Shown: in pieces, positions 6,258 to 13,348 of the stretch
Numbering within the stretch: the stretch's first letter is position 1
Layout of the letters: the number at the start of each line of letters is the position of its first letter
DNA from: an uncultured Clostridia bacterium
GTDB lineage: Bacteria > Bacillota > Clostridia > Lachnospirales > Anaerotignaceae
Reading direction: 5' to 3'
DNA: 14,622 nt
Assembly (NCBI GenBank): GCA_958420075.1
Contig: CATZIM010000019.1
Span: forward strand, 1 to 14,622
Notes under the pieces: generated by a model
The model's input: only the letters and a program-made list of their open reading frames with translations
Database searches by the model: none
Told to the model about the DNA's origin: nothing
Position numbers and translations under genes: made by a program

Positions 6258-6706
6258 TATGCGTTGTTTTGCAGCAGTCTGTTTTTGTATCTGTATGACC
6301 AGAAGTAAGACAGAACCGCCCAGCAAATGGGCAAAAGCCCAAAGAACATAGCGCCGGGAGCATCATCCGCTTCTGCCAGACCAATCCAGAAAGGGATTAC
6401 CAGCAGAAAAAGGATACCGTAAGTGATGGCGCAAATTTTGATTTTCCGTAAAGTCTGTACCACTGTGCCTGTTTCCCGTGCAGTGCTGTCTGTTTGGCAT
6501 AAGAAACGATAGCCGTAAAACAGCCCTGTGAAAAAGGGAATGGCAGAGAGGTAAATGGCAAGGAGTATGGGATAGAAATACTGTCGGTAAGGCGGCTGAA
6601 TGGGGTCTGTGATGGCAAGATACAGGATACAACCGCCGAATAGGGCGGCGCCCAGTGCCAACAGAACCAGCAGGATTTTCAAAAGCCTATTTCTCAGATT
6701 GCCCAT
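6257..6706 (-). CDS. DUF2975-family membrane protein, apparently shortened at the C terminus
   Basis: This 149-residue protein has four predicted membrane spans, at about 9-31, 45-68, 90-109 and 117-137. The stretch from YLSAIPFFTGLFYGYRFL through LRKIKICAITYGILFLL and ADDAPGAMFFGLLPI matches the DUF2975 pattern, a family of unknown function. Family members normally continue past the last span with an acidic tail ending in an EN-x-LT-type motif, and a small XRE-type regulator gene often follows. Here the protein stops at LLQNNA, exactly at the edge of the inverted-repeat element, and no regulator gene follows. This suggests loss of the tail. The ATG at 6706 has AAGGGAG upstream. It follows the lipoprotein gene by 21 bp and is probably co-transcribed with it. 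Confidence 0.78.
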   Translation of the reverse strand: MGNLRNRLLKILLVLLALGAALFGGCILYLAITDPIQPPYRQYFYPILLAIYLSAIPFFTGLFYGYRFLCQTDSTARETGTVVQTLRKIKICAITYGILFLLVIPFWIGLAEADDAPGAMFFGLLPICWAVLSYFWSYRYKNRLLQNNA

Positions 6707-6727
6707 GTGCTCCCTTCTTTCCTGTGA

Positions 6728-7630
6728 TTATTCCACGTTGGTGATGACCATAGCGGCGTCTTTGCTTTCCTGGGTATAAGTGAATGTGATGGCGTCGCCT
6801 ACGTTATATTCCTGCAGTTTGGATGCCACGCTGCTGTCTGTGAACTGGTAAGCGTTAACGGTGCCATCGGGCAGTGTCATTTCTGCCGTATGTCCGTCGG
6901 AAAGACCATTGTAAACAGCATTCACTGTGGTTTCATTGGAAGCGGTTTCAGAAGATGTGGTGCCGGAAGTCTGGCTGTCATCTTCATTGTCTGTGGTTTC
7001 TATGGGTGTTACGCTGGCAACGCTGTAAAGGTACATAGGATCGGAGATGCCGTCAGCGTATGTATTGTTGGTCATGGTAACGGTCCAGGAACCGATGATG
7101 TCCTGATCTTCCATGAGGGAAACCAGATCTGCCTGCACAGTGACAACACCGTCTTCTTCGCCTTTGAATGTCAGTTTGGTTTCTGCCAGCCCAATGTCGC
7201 CTCTGCCAAAGGTGTAGGCATCTGTGCTTTCGTCATAAGTGACACGGCTGGAAAGGCTGTCGGGCAGTTCCAGCAGGTCGTCATAGTCCGCAAAAAGGGC
7301 AATAGCCAATTCCTGAACGGCTTTGCTGGGCAATGTGATGGATTCATCGGTCACTTCTGCCAGCTGATGTTCACTGCCGTACTGTCCTGCGAAATATGCA
7401 AGGGCTGTCCAGAAAAATTCAGGGTCCTGGGGGTCATATTCCATGCCGTTTTCCAACATGCACCGCACCAGAGAGTCTACGGGCGCTGTCATGTCGTCAA
7501 CGGCTTGTGCCTGTTCTTCAGCGGTCATTTCCTGTGTTTGTGGGGGTTCTTCGGTTTCTGTATTGGCGGTGCAGGCAGCGGTGCCCAGCATCAGCATGCA
7601 GACAACCAGGGAAGATGTCAGTCGTTTCAT
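6728..7630 (-). CDS. putative lipoprotein of unknown function
   Basis: This 300-residue predicted surface lipoprotein begins with MKRLTSSLVVCMLMLGTAAC, a signal peptide whose Cys20 would be lipidated. The -3 residue is Thr, so the lipobox is not ideal. An acidic, Gln/Glu-rich stretch follows. A globular part lies at about 45-211, then a Ser/Thr/Asp/Asn-rich linker (212-235), then a small beta-rich domain (236-300, VNAVYNGLSDGHTAEMTLPDG...). The start at 7630 is chosen over more upstream in-frame codons because AGGAGG lies just before it and the signal peptide begins there. TATAAT on the minus strand at 7706-7701 may be a -10 box, but no convincing -35 is seen. I do not recognise a named family. 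It is divergent from the GntR operon and shares its intergenic region. Confidence 0.75.
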   Translation of the reverse strand: MKRLTSSLVVCMLMLGTAACTANTETEEPPQTQEMTAEEQAQAVDDMTAPVDSLVRCMLENGMEYDPQDPEFFWTALAYFAGQYGSEHQLAEVTDESITLPSKAVQELAIALFADYDDLLELPDSLSSRVTYDESTDAYTFGRGDIGLAETKLTFKGEEDGVVTVQADLVSLMEDQDIIGSWTVTMTNNTYADGISDPMYLYSVASVTPIETTDNEDDSQTSGTTSSETASNETTVNAVYNGLSDGHTAEMTLPDGTVNAYQFTDSSVASKLQEYNVGDAITFTYTQESKDAAMVITNVE

Positions 7631-7755
7631 ATGTATTCCTCCTTTGGAATCTATCACAAAATAACAATTGTCCTTTTTTATATTACTAGTATATACAATC
7701 ATTATAAATAAAATATGACGAAAGTCTTTCTTTTTTTTGAATTTTCTGAAATCCA

Positions 7756-7784
7756 TTGACAGAAAAGTGTATGATTGCTATCAT
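7756..7784 (+). promoter_or_regulatory. sigma-A promoter of the GntR-ABC operon
   Basis: TTGACA (7756-7761), a 17-bp spacer and TATCAT (7779-7784), with a TGC just before the -10 (extended -10), form a strong promoter. The expected start is near 7791, between the two operators. Confidence 0.85.
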
Positions 7785-7790
7785 ACAGTT
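7765..7790. promoter_or_regulatory. operator 1 for the YtrA-type repressor
   Basis: AAGTGTATGAT (7765-7775), a TGCT spacer and ATCATACAGTT (7780-7790) form an inverted repeat pairing at 10 of 11 positions. It covers the spacer and the -10 box, so bound repressor would block RNA polymerase. Confidence 0.78.
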
Positions 7791-7793
7791 AAG

Positions 7794-7819
7794 AAGTGTA
7801 TGATAAGCATAGTACACTT
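7794..7819. promoter_or_regulatory. operator 2 for the YtrA-type repressor
   Basis: The same 11-mer AAGTGTATGAT recurs (7794-7804), here with an AAGC spacer and ATAGTACACTT (7809-7819), pairing at 9 of 11 positions. It lies 29 bp downstream of operator 1, just after the expected transcription start. Confidence 0.75.
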
Positions 7820-7837
7820 GAGAGGAGGTGACAGACG

Positions 7838-8227
7838 GTGGTGAATTTTTCTGATCTGCAGCTGCATGATATGGAGCCGGTCTATGTGCAGATCGTGCGG
7901 CACTTGAAACGGGCGATCTTTCTGGGGGAAGCGGCTGTTGGGGAAAGCCTGCCTTCCCGCAGGGAGCTGGCGGCGCAGCTTTGTATCAATCCAAACACGG
8001 CGCAGAAAGCCTTTCGGCTTATGGAGGAAGAAGGGCTCATACAAACACCGAAAAACGCGGCCAGCACAGTTTTTTATGATGAAGAAACATTGGGCAGGAT
8101 TCGGCAGGAGATGACGGGGGATCTGGTGCGGCAATTTGTGGCGGAGGCCAAGGAAAACCGTCTGACCTTGGCAGAAGTGATGAAAATGGTAGAGGAAGCA
8201 TGGCAGGAAAGAGGGGAAGATGTATGA
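7838..8227 (+). CDS. GntR-family regulator, YtrA subfamily
   Basis: This 129-residue transcriptional repressor has an N-terminal GntR winged helix (about 12-75): EPVYVQIVRHLKRAIFLGE, then LPSRRELAAQLCINPNTAQK as the helix-turn-helix, then EEEGLIQTPK. The C-terminal tail is only about 50 residues and helical. This is the size and layout of the YtrA subfamily, which controls ABC transporter operons, and it lacks the large ligand domain of other GntR proteins. The start is the GTG at 7838, nine bases after AGGAGG (7823-7828); a second GTG follows directly. Two matching operators overlap its own promoter, so autorepression is likely. Its stop overlaps the next start (ATGA). Confidence 0.9.
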   Translation: MVNFSDLQLHDMEPVYVQIVRHLKRAIFLGEAAVGESLPSRRELAAQLCINPNTAQKAFRLMEEEGLIQTPKNAASTVFYDEETLGRIRQEMTGDLVRQFVAEAKENRLTLAEVMKMVEEAWQERGEDV

Positions 8228-9054
8228 AACAAACAGCATTGCTCAGTGGATATGTGTTTCAGTGGAATATGAAAAAAGGTGGATGGGCCGTTTATGTCCT
8301 TTCCATTCTGGTGGGGGTTATCAGTGCCATTTACCGGGGGTATACAGGATTGGCAGGAGAAACATCTTCTTATCGGGCAAAGGGTTTTCTGCCCTATGAA
8401 CTTATCATTGACCAGAGTTTGATTCCCGTTTTCTTTGGTATAGGACTTTTGGCACTGCTGCTTTTGCAATATATGCAGCTGCGTCAGTATCGGAAGGAAG
8501 GCAAAGGCATTTATACCTTTCTGACACTGCCCATGAAAGGCAAGCAGGTGGCAGATGCTTTTCTGTTCCAGGCTTTGGCAATGGTATTTCTGTATTATGC
8601 CCTGTGGCTGGTGGTTATTGTGGTCATGTATTTCCCCATGATGCACTGGATGGTGAGTCTGGCTGCAAAACAAGAATTTCTCATGGATGACGGCAGTATT
8701 TTGACAGGCATTGATGCCACACGGAATAATGGACTGTTTCTGGCATTTCTGCGTAGCGAGTTTTTGAGCATCGTTTATAGTTTGGATTGGAAGGCGATGC
8801 TGTGTGTGTTGTGTATGCTGTGTTTCTTAGGCGTATGTGTTGTTTATCTGGGATTGCAGAAATATTCATTCATAACAGGTGTGTTGATTGCGGCACTGGG
8901 TATTATGGAGCCTTTGCTCCTCTATAATGATTTGTATCGTGGGCGTTTGCAGGGCGATCCCATGCAGTATTTCTGGGATCTGTTGATTTTGATTGTTTTA
9001 ATCAGCATGATTTTAGGTATGCGGAAAGATTTTCAAGAACCGGTTGCAAGGTAG
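8224..9054 (+). CDS. polytopic membrane protein, probable ABC permease subunit
   Basis: This 276-residue protein has about six or seven hydrophobic segments: roughly 20-42, 66-85, 114-138, 188-215, 218-238 and 250-270. An arginine-rich turn (QLRQYRKEGKGIY) precedes TFLTLPMKGKQVADAF. A 'LP-x-K' turn before a membrane span is common in ABC-2 type permeases of YtrC/YtrD-like and related systems. It lies between a YtrA-type regulator and, four genes on, an ABC ATPase, so it is the likely membrane channel or anchor of that system. It is the only polytopic protein in the operon, so it would have to form a homodimer. The start at 8224 overlaps the regulator stop. The permease role is inferred from context and topology. 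Confidence 0.72.
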   Translation: MKQTALLSGYVFQWNMKKGGWAVYVLSILVGVISAIYRGYTGLAGETSSYRAKGFLPYELIIDQSLIPVFFGIGLLALLLLQYMQLRQYRKEGKGIYTFLTLPMKGKQVADAFLFQALAMVFLYYALWLVVIVVMYFPMMHWMVSLAAKQEFLMDDGSILTGIDATRNNGLFLAFLRSEFLSIVYSLDWKAMLCVLCMLCFLGVCVVYLGLQKYSFITGVLIAALGIMEPLLLYNDLYRGRLQGDPMQYFWDLLILIVLISMILGMRKDFQEPVAR

Positions 9055-9068
9055 AAAGGGGGGATACC

Positions 9069-10577
9069 ATGAAAAAATGGAAAATCTATTTGCCCCTCCT
9101 GTCCCTTTGTGGTTCTTTGGTGGTAATCGGTGGTATCTGGGGAAGTGTCTGGAATCACACATGGAGCGGACAGCTGGAGCTGACCCATCTGGATGGGGAT
9201 AAAAACGCACTGGCAGATTTTACCATAGAAGGAAAAATTACAGATCACCCAAATGAATGGAATTTTTCCATACAAAATGGTGAGCTGGAAAAAACAAATT
9301 TCTACATGTGGACAGGAGCAGAATTTGCGTATCCCATAAACCCAATGGGCGGTACATGGAAAGAAGGCGATTTTGAGGTTTGGCATTGCGTTGGCAGTCT
9401 TGTGCCGACAGAAGATAGTCAGATAGAAATCAAAGATATGGTGGATTTAACAGTACTGGACGAAAATACCTATTTTGCAGGCGAGGCTTATCAGGAGGAT
9501 GGCACTTTGCAGGGGACAACCACTACTTTTGACAAAGGTCAGGTGGTATTTCAGTTGGAGATGCAAGCCAGAGCTGAAGGGGGAGCAAAATTCCGAGACT
9601 GGAATTATGAAATTCCCACCCAATTGATATATACACCAGAAAAACCTATTTCAGAAGTCTATGTGGAAAATGGCGAAAATTTCAGTGAAACCAATATCAG
9701 TGACAAATGGGGAGGGAACGCACCATTGCTGGTGTGGTCAAAAGAACGGGAAATGCTCTACGGCACGATGGCAACCAATTCCTATTGCAGCGGCAGTATT
9801 GGGCTGTACTGTTTCGGCCCTGATCCGGCAGAGGACTACACATCTGCTTCTGGGGAGGATGAACGGATCATAACAGAACCCTTTGCTACATTGGCGGAGA
9901 TTCCGGTAAGCGAAAACCGTTGGGTATTAGGTCTGGAAGATGTAGGCGAAGGGCTGCTCTTATTCATCGGGGAGGCTGACAGCGTTACAGCGGAGCTTTA
10001 CAGCTATGAAGGTGAGCTTCTGGACAGCAAAAACATACAGACAGGTGAGCCTGTCCATGAAATTGAAGTACAGCAGACAGACTGGGAAAGCGGCAGAGGT
10101 ATCTACGTGAAAGGTTCTCAGAACATAGAAGAAAATGCGTATTTTGTTCATTGCTTTGCAGGTTACTGGGTGGAGGATGGGACCCTTTCCCTTGTGTACC
10201 TGCCGGAGGATGGACAGGGGGATGTGACCCGCACAGCAGTGGGGAAAGACCGCGTGCTGACGATCCGTTATAAAGAAGGAGAGTGGGGCGGCAAAGCAGA
10301 AGCGGTTCATGGCAACATTTGGAATGGTCTGGAACTATGCGTTTACGATACGGCAGAAGACCTTGCCGGTAGATGGATATACCGTGGAGAGTTAGAAACA
10401 GATATTGATGAAGATATGTTGGAATTTTTAGCTACATCTAAAACGGAGGAAAGCAACCAGAGCATCCAGAGACAGAACTTGCGGGGACCAGGCGGATGGA
10501 ATCGTTATCTGAAGGTTATGGATATTTCAGGCAAAGGAGGACGTGTATGGGAAGAAGGTTCATGGTACCATTATTGA
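9069..10577 (+). CDS. large membrane-anchored extracytoplasmic protein, paralog 1
   Basis: This 502-residue protein has one N-terminal hydrophobic segment (about 6-28, after MKKWK) and then a long, acidic, Trp/Tyr-rich, beta-rich region without further spans. It is best read as a signal-anchored protein facing outward. I recognise no named domain. Recurring strand units such as LLLFIGEADSVTAELYSY followed by EGELLDSK, and LELCVYDTAEDLAGRWIYRG, have the look of beta-propeller blades, but this is weak. It is clearly related to the next gene: both share TEDS/T-x-I after an N-terminal domain, RWVLGLEDVGEGLLLFI against RWILGIETVGDHLLFI, W-E-x-G-x-G, and IYRGELETD against LYRGELVTD. ATG 9069 follows AAAGGGGGG and lies 14 bp after the permease-like gene. 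It probably works with the ABC components. Confidence 0.78.
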   Translation: MKKWKIYLPLLSLCGSLVVIGGIWGSVWNHTWSGQLELTHLDGDKNALADFTIEGKITDHPNEWNFSIQNGELEKTNFYMWTGAEFAYPINPMGGTWKEGDFEVWHCVGSLVPTEDSQIEIKDMVDLTVLDENTYFAGEAYQEDGTLQGTTTTFDKGQVVFQLEMQARAEGGAKFRDWNYEIPTQLIYTPEKPISEVYVENGENFSETNISDKWGGNAPLLVWSKEREMLYGTMATNSYCSGSIGLYCFGPDPAEDYTSASGEDERIITEPFATLAEIPVSENRWVLGLEDVGEGLLLFIGEADSVTAELYSYEGELLDSKNIQTGEPVHEIEVQQTDWESGRGIYVKGSQNIEENAYFVHCFAGYWVEDGTLSLVYLPEDGQGDVTRTAVGKDRVLTIRYKEGEWGGKAEAVHGNIWNGLELCVYDTAEDLAGRWIYRGELETDIDEDMLEFLATSKTEESNQSIQRQNLRGPGGWNRYLKVMDISGKGGRVWEEGSWYHY

Positions 10578-12094
10578 TCGTATGTTCTTTGCTGGTGTCT
10601 GTGGCAGCACTGATGGGAATTTCTATGCTTTGGCAGCAGGAAACTTTAGCTGTACGGGATATACAGGGCAGTCCTTCGGCACTGGAACCCTATCAGGTGA
10701 CAGGAAACTGGGGGGATGATTTCCACAATCTTTCTTTCACGTTATCGCAGGGGGAAATACAAAGGGACGTTTCCTTTGAAAAGGAAGAAGAAACACCGCC
10801 AGAAATAGAAGAATGGAAAGCGGAGATTGGCGGCATGGAACAGTATGTGCGGTTGGAGTTGGGCGGACGTATACTGCTGCCCACGGAGGATACAGAAATC
10901 ATTGCTGACGCAGGTCTGCCTGACACCCGTTCTGAAATAGAACAGGCAGTGTGGAAAAGATTCTGCCAGAGAGAAAAAACGTGGTTTTCCGGAGAGGAAA
11001 AAACCTTTCCTACGGGCAGCATACAATACGGCAAAGGGCAGGTCTATATGCAGCAGGATGTTATTTTCCATGAACAGCCAAATATGAGAGCAAGTGTCGT
11101 ATATCGAGCTGACGAAAATGGCGTTCAGGAATTAAACGGCACAGCTTGCCGCAGTGTCTGGGTGCCTTTTTCTCTGCCCTATGAGGGAGAAGTGACCATG
11201 GAATGGAAAGCGGACGGCGATGTGGATTATGAGATGGATGAGCAGGAAGTGGATTTGCCCCATGTGGTGCCTGTTGGAGCGGTGCTGGATGATAAGCTGT
11301 ATCTGACAGGACGAGTATCCTATGCTTACAGAGAAGGCATTATCGGCATTTACGCTTATGATCTGCAGGAACTTTATGACGCAGGCGCTCCTTACAATAC
11401 CCAAGAATTTGTGGAGCCGGAAATGATTTTTGGGGAAGATATGGTAAATGCCCATCGGTGGATATTGGGGATAGAAACTGTGGGGGATCATCTGCTTTTT
11501 ATCAAAAGAGACAACAATACAGTCATTCTGGAAACCTATGACAAAGACGGCAAAATGCTGGACAGAGCGGAAGTAAAAACGAAGCGAAACGTCTATGAAT
11601 ATACCCTTTCCCAAAGTGCGTGGGAAGGCGGAAATGGCGTTTTGTTCACATGGGATGTGGGCAATACCAGCTACAGTTTTGAATCTGTGGAAACCACCAG
11701 TATCTCCATAGACAGCCAGGGAAAGATTATCCACCGTTTTACCATTACAGACAGTCCATGGGTAGCGGCTGTTTGCGGCAAAGACAGTTTTCTGACGCTG
11801 GAGGAGGCAAAAATGGATGTGCCCGGCGGGTCTGACTTCTTTTATCGGGGGGATACTATACCGAAACAGTATTTCCTGACGGTATACAGCAGAGATTTGA
11901 AGCAGATTCTCTATCGTGGTGAGCTGGTCACCGATGGAGTAGACGATACCAAGGGGATTTATGGAGCCTTTCTGACAAAAGAAAGCCATCAGCATGTGGG
12001 TAAAAAATTTCTGGTATCTGACACATGGAAGTATATTTCCGGCAGGAGATATTTTTCCAACATAGAAATGACATATACGGGGGTGGAAACATGA
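10547..12094 (+). CDS. large membrane-anchored extracytoplasmic protein, paralog 2
   Basis: This 515-residue protein is the tandem paralog of the preceding gene. It has an N-terminal membrane anchor (about 5-28, MVPLLIVCSLLVSVAALMG) and a long outward, acidic beta-rich part. Propeller-like units include NNTVILETYDKDGKMLDRAE and QYFLTVYSRDLKQILYRGEL. The start at 10547 is chosen because AAAGGAGG ends six bases upstream and the anchor begins there; an ATG at 10496 has no such site and would add a charged leader before the anchor. With this start it overlaps the upstream gene by 31 bp in another frame, and its stop overlaps the ATPase start (ATGA). The two paralogs are divergent rather than a recent copy. 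Function is unknown; ligand sensing or envelope interaction for the ABC complex is plausible. Confidence 0.78.
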   Translation: MGRRFMVPLLIVCSLLVSVAALMGISMLWQQETLAVRDIQGSPSALEPYQVTGNWGDDFHNLSFTLSQGEIQRDVSFEKEEETPPEIEEWKAEIGGMEQYVRLELGGRILLPTEDTEIIADAGLPDTRSEIEQAVWKRFCQREKTWFSGEEKTFPTGSIQYGKGQVYMQQDVIFHEQPNMRASVVYRADENGVQELNGTACRSVWVPFSLPYEGEVTMEWKADGDVDYEMDEQEVDLPHVVPVGAVLDDKLYLTGRVSYAYREGIIGIYAYDLQELYDAGAPYNTQEFVEPEMIFGEDMVNAHRWILGIETVGDHLLFIKRDNNTVILETYDKDGKMLDRAEVKTKRNVYEYTLSQSAWEGGNGVLFTWDVGNTSYSFESVETTSISIDSQGKIIHRFTITDSPWVAAVCGKDSFLTLEEAKMDVPGGSDFFYRGDTIPKQYFLTVYSRDLKQILYRGELVTDGVDDTKGIYGAFLTKESHQHVGKKFLVSDTWKYISGRRYFSNIEMTYTGVET

Positions 12095-12828
12095 TTGAAG
12101 GCAAACACATCTTTTTTACATACGGAAACCCGGAAACAGATAAAAATCCTGTACTGAATTATGTGGATTTACAGATTCCCGATGGACAGATCGTAGGGCT
12201 TTTTGGGGAAAACGGTGCCGGAAAGTCTACGCTTCTGCGGCTTATGGCGGGACTTATGGTGCAGAAGGATAACGGCTGTCAGATTTTGCTGGATGGAACG
12301 CCTGCTACACAGGTAAGAGGAGAGGTTGCCTGCATTTTTGAAGAAGGCACTTTCCTGCCGGATCTGACACCGAAGCAGTATGGAGATTTTCTGGCGGATT
12401 TCTTTCCCAAGTTTGACAGAGATTATTATGATAAGCTTATAGCATTTTTCAAACTGGAGGAGAAAGCGGCAAAGCATATGTCACGGGGGCAGAAAGCAAA
12501 GCTGGAAATTGCGGCAGGCCTTGCCAAGCGGACGAAATATATCTTCATGGATGAGCCATTTCTGGGGAAAGATGCCCTGACAAGACAGGATTTTATGAAG
12601 ATTTTGTCCGGCAGTCTGACAGGAGAGGAAACCCTCGTGCTGGTTACCCACGAACTGGAGGCTGTGGAAACATTCATTGACAGAGCCATTGTCATTCACA
12701 AAGGCAAGCTGGCGGCAGACGTGGAAATGGATGACCTGCACCATGAAGGCAAAAACCTGATGGTACTGCTGAAAGAAACGGTGGGCTATGACGAAAACGC
12801 CTATCGCGATCTCTTTGCAGAGGAATGA
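12091..12828 (+). CDS. ABC transporter ATP-binding protein
   Basis: This 245-residue ATPase subunit has an intact Walker A GENGAGKST (39-47), Walker B YIFMDEP (150-156, with D154 and catalytic E155) and H-loop histidine H187 in LVTHE. The signature is MSRGQ (130-134) rather than LSGGQ. The Q-loop glutamine appears replaced by Glu (CIFEEGTF, E84). The D-loop region reads FLGKDA. Such variants occur in YtrB-like ATPases that energise envelope complexes rather than classic importers. The start at 12091 overlaps the upstream stop, and GGGGGTGG serves as the binding site; an in-frame upstream ATG at 12025 lies inside the previous gene. It ends the GntR-led operon and should couple to the membrane protein at 8224-9054 on the cytoplasmic face. 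Confidence 0.93.
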   Translation: MIEGKHIFFTYGNPETDKNPVLNYVDLQIPDGQIVGLFGENGAGKSTLLRLMAGLMVQKDNGCQILLDGTPATQVRGEVACIFEEGTFLPDLTPKQYGDFLADFFPKFDRDYYDKLIAFFKLEEKAAKHMSRGQKAKLEIAAGLAKRTKYIFMDEPFLGKDALTRQDFMKILSGSLTGEETLVLVTHELEAVETFIDRAIVIHKGKLAADVEMDDLHHEGKNLMVLLKETVGYDENAYRDLFAEE

Positions 12829-12852
12829 CATTTTTTGACGGTATAAAAAGAG

Positions 12853-12912
12853 AGAAAAAGAGAGTGGAAAAAGCATCTGATAAACGGATTTTTTTCTGCT
12901 CTTTTTCTTTTT
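12853..12912 (+). terminator. intrinsic terminator of the GntR-ABC operon
   Basis: AGAAAAAGAG (12853-12862) pairs perfectly with CTCTTTTTCT (12899-12908). An imperfect inner stem pairs GAAAAAG with TTTTTTC, and T's run to 12912. The rest of the 283-bp gap up to feoA holds an A/T-rich stretch and the feo promoter. Confidence 0.7.
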
Positions 12913-13025
12913 GGGGATACTTTTTGATGGTGGTTGCAAAAATGGCAGAACCTTTGAAAAATTTTGGTATAAATGTGACGAAAAAATATTTCATATAATT
13001 TCTCTAGGATTTGCTACCGCCTTTA

Positions 13026-13054
13026 TTGACATGGGTTTGGGGCTATGCTATACT
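13026..13054 (+). promoter_or_regulatory. sigma-A promoter of feoAB
   Basis: TTGACA (13026-13031), a 17-bp spacer and TATACT (13049-13054) with TGC before the -10 (extended -10) make a strong promoter. I see no clear Fur or DtxR-type palindrome around it; TTAGTTATGGTTTAC just downstream is not symmetric. Confidence 0.85.
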
Positions 13055-13111
13055 TTTTGATGTTAGTTATGGTTTACTTTTTTAGATGAAGATAGATACG
13101 AGGTAGAAAAT

Positions 13112-13348
13112 ATGACATTGCATCAATTACCCATTGGACAGTCCGCCATCATTACCAAGGTGGGCGGCGAAGGGGAACTGCGTTACCGTTTTCTGGATAT
13201 GGGGCTCATCCCCAAGACAAAAGTAACGGTGACAAAAGTGGCTCCCATGGGTGACCCCATCGAAATCAGGCTCAGAGGCTATACCCTGACCCTGCGGGTG
13301 GAGGACGCCAAAAATATTGAAATCACACAAGAGGGGGTTGACCTATGA
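13112..13348 (+). CDS. feoA: ferrous iron transport protein A
   Basis: This 78-residue SH3-like cytoplasmic protein assists FeoB in Fe(II) uptake. The family pattern is clear: LHQLPIGQSAIITKV at the start, the central RYRFLDMGLIPKTKVTV (24-40), and the closing GYTLTLRVEDAKNIEI. The length is typical for FeoA. ATG 13112 has GAGGT about 10 bases upstream. Its stop overlaps the feoB start by four bases (ATGA), so the two are translated together from the promoter at 13026. Confidence 0.96.
   Translation: MTLHQLPIGQSAIITKVGGEGELRYRFLDMGLIPKTKVTVTKVAPMGDPIEIRLRGYTLTLRVEDAKNIEITQEGVDL

Noticed and set aside
6890..7711. Plus-strand open frame of 273 codons opposite the lipoprotein
   Set aside because: It has no ribosome binding site and a Cys/Gly/Phe-rich shadow composition. 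The minus-strand gene has a signal peptide and a strong AGGAGG site.
13055..13111. Fur or DtxR-type iron box before feoA
   Set aside because: TTAGTTATGGTTTAC and the surrounding bases show no convincing dyad symmetry.
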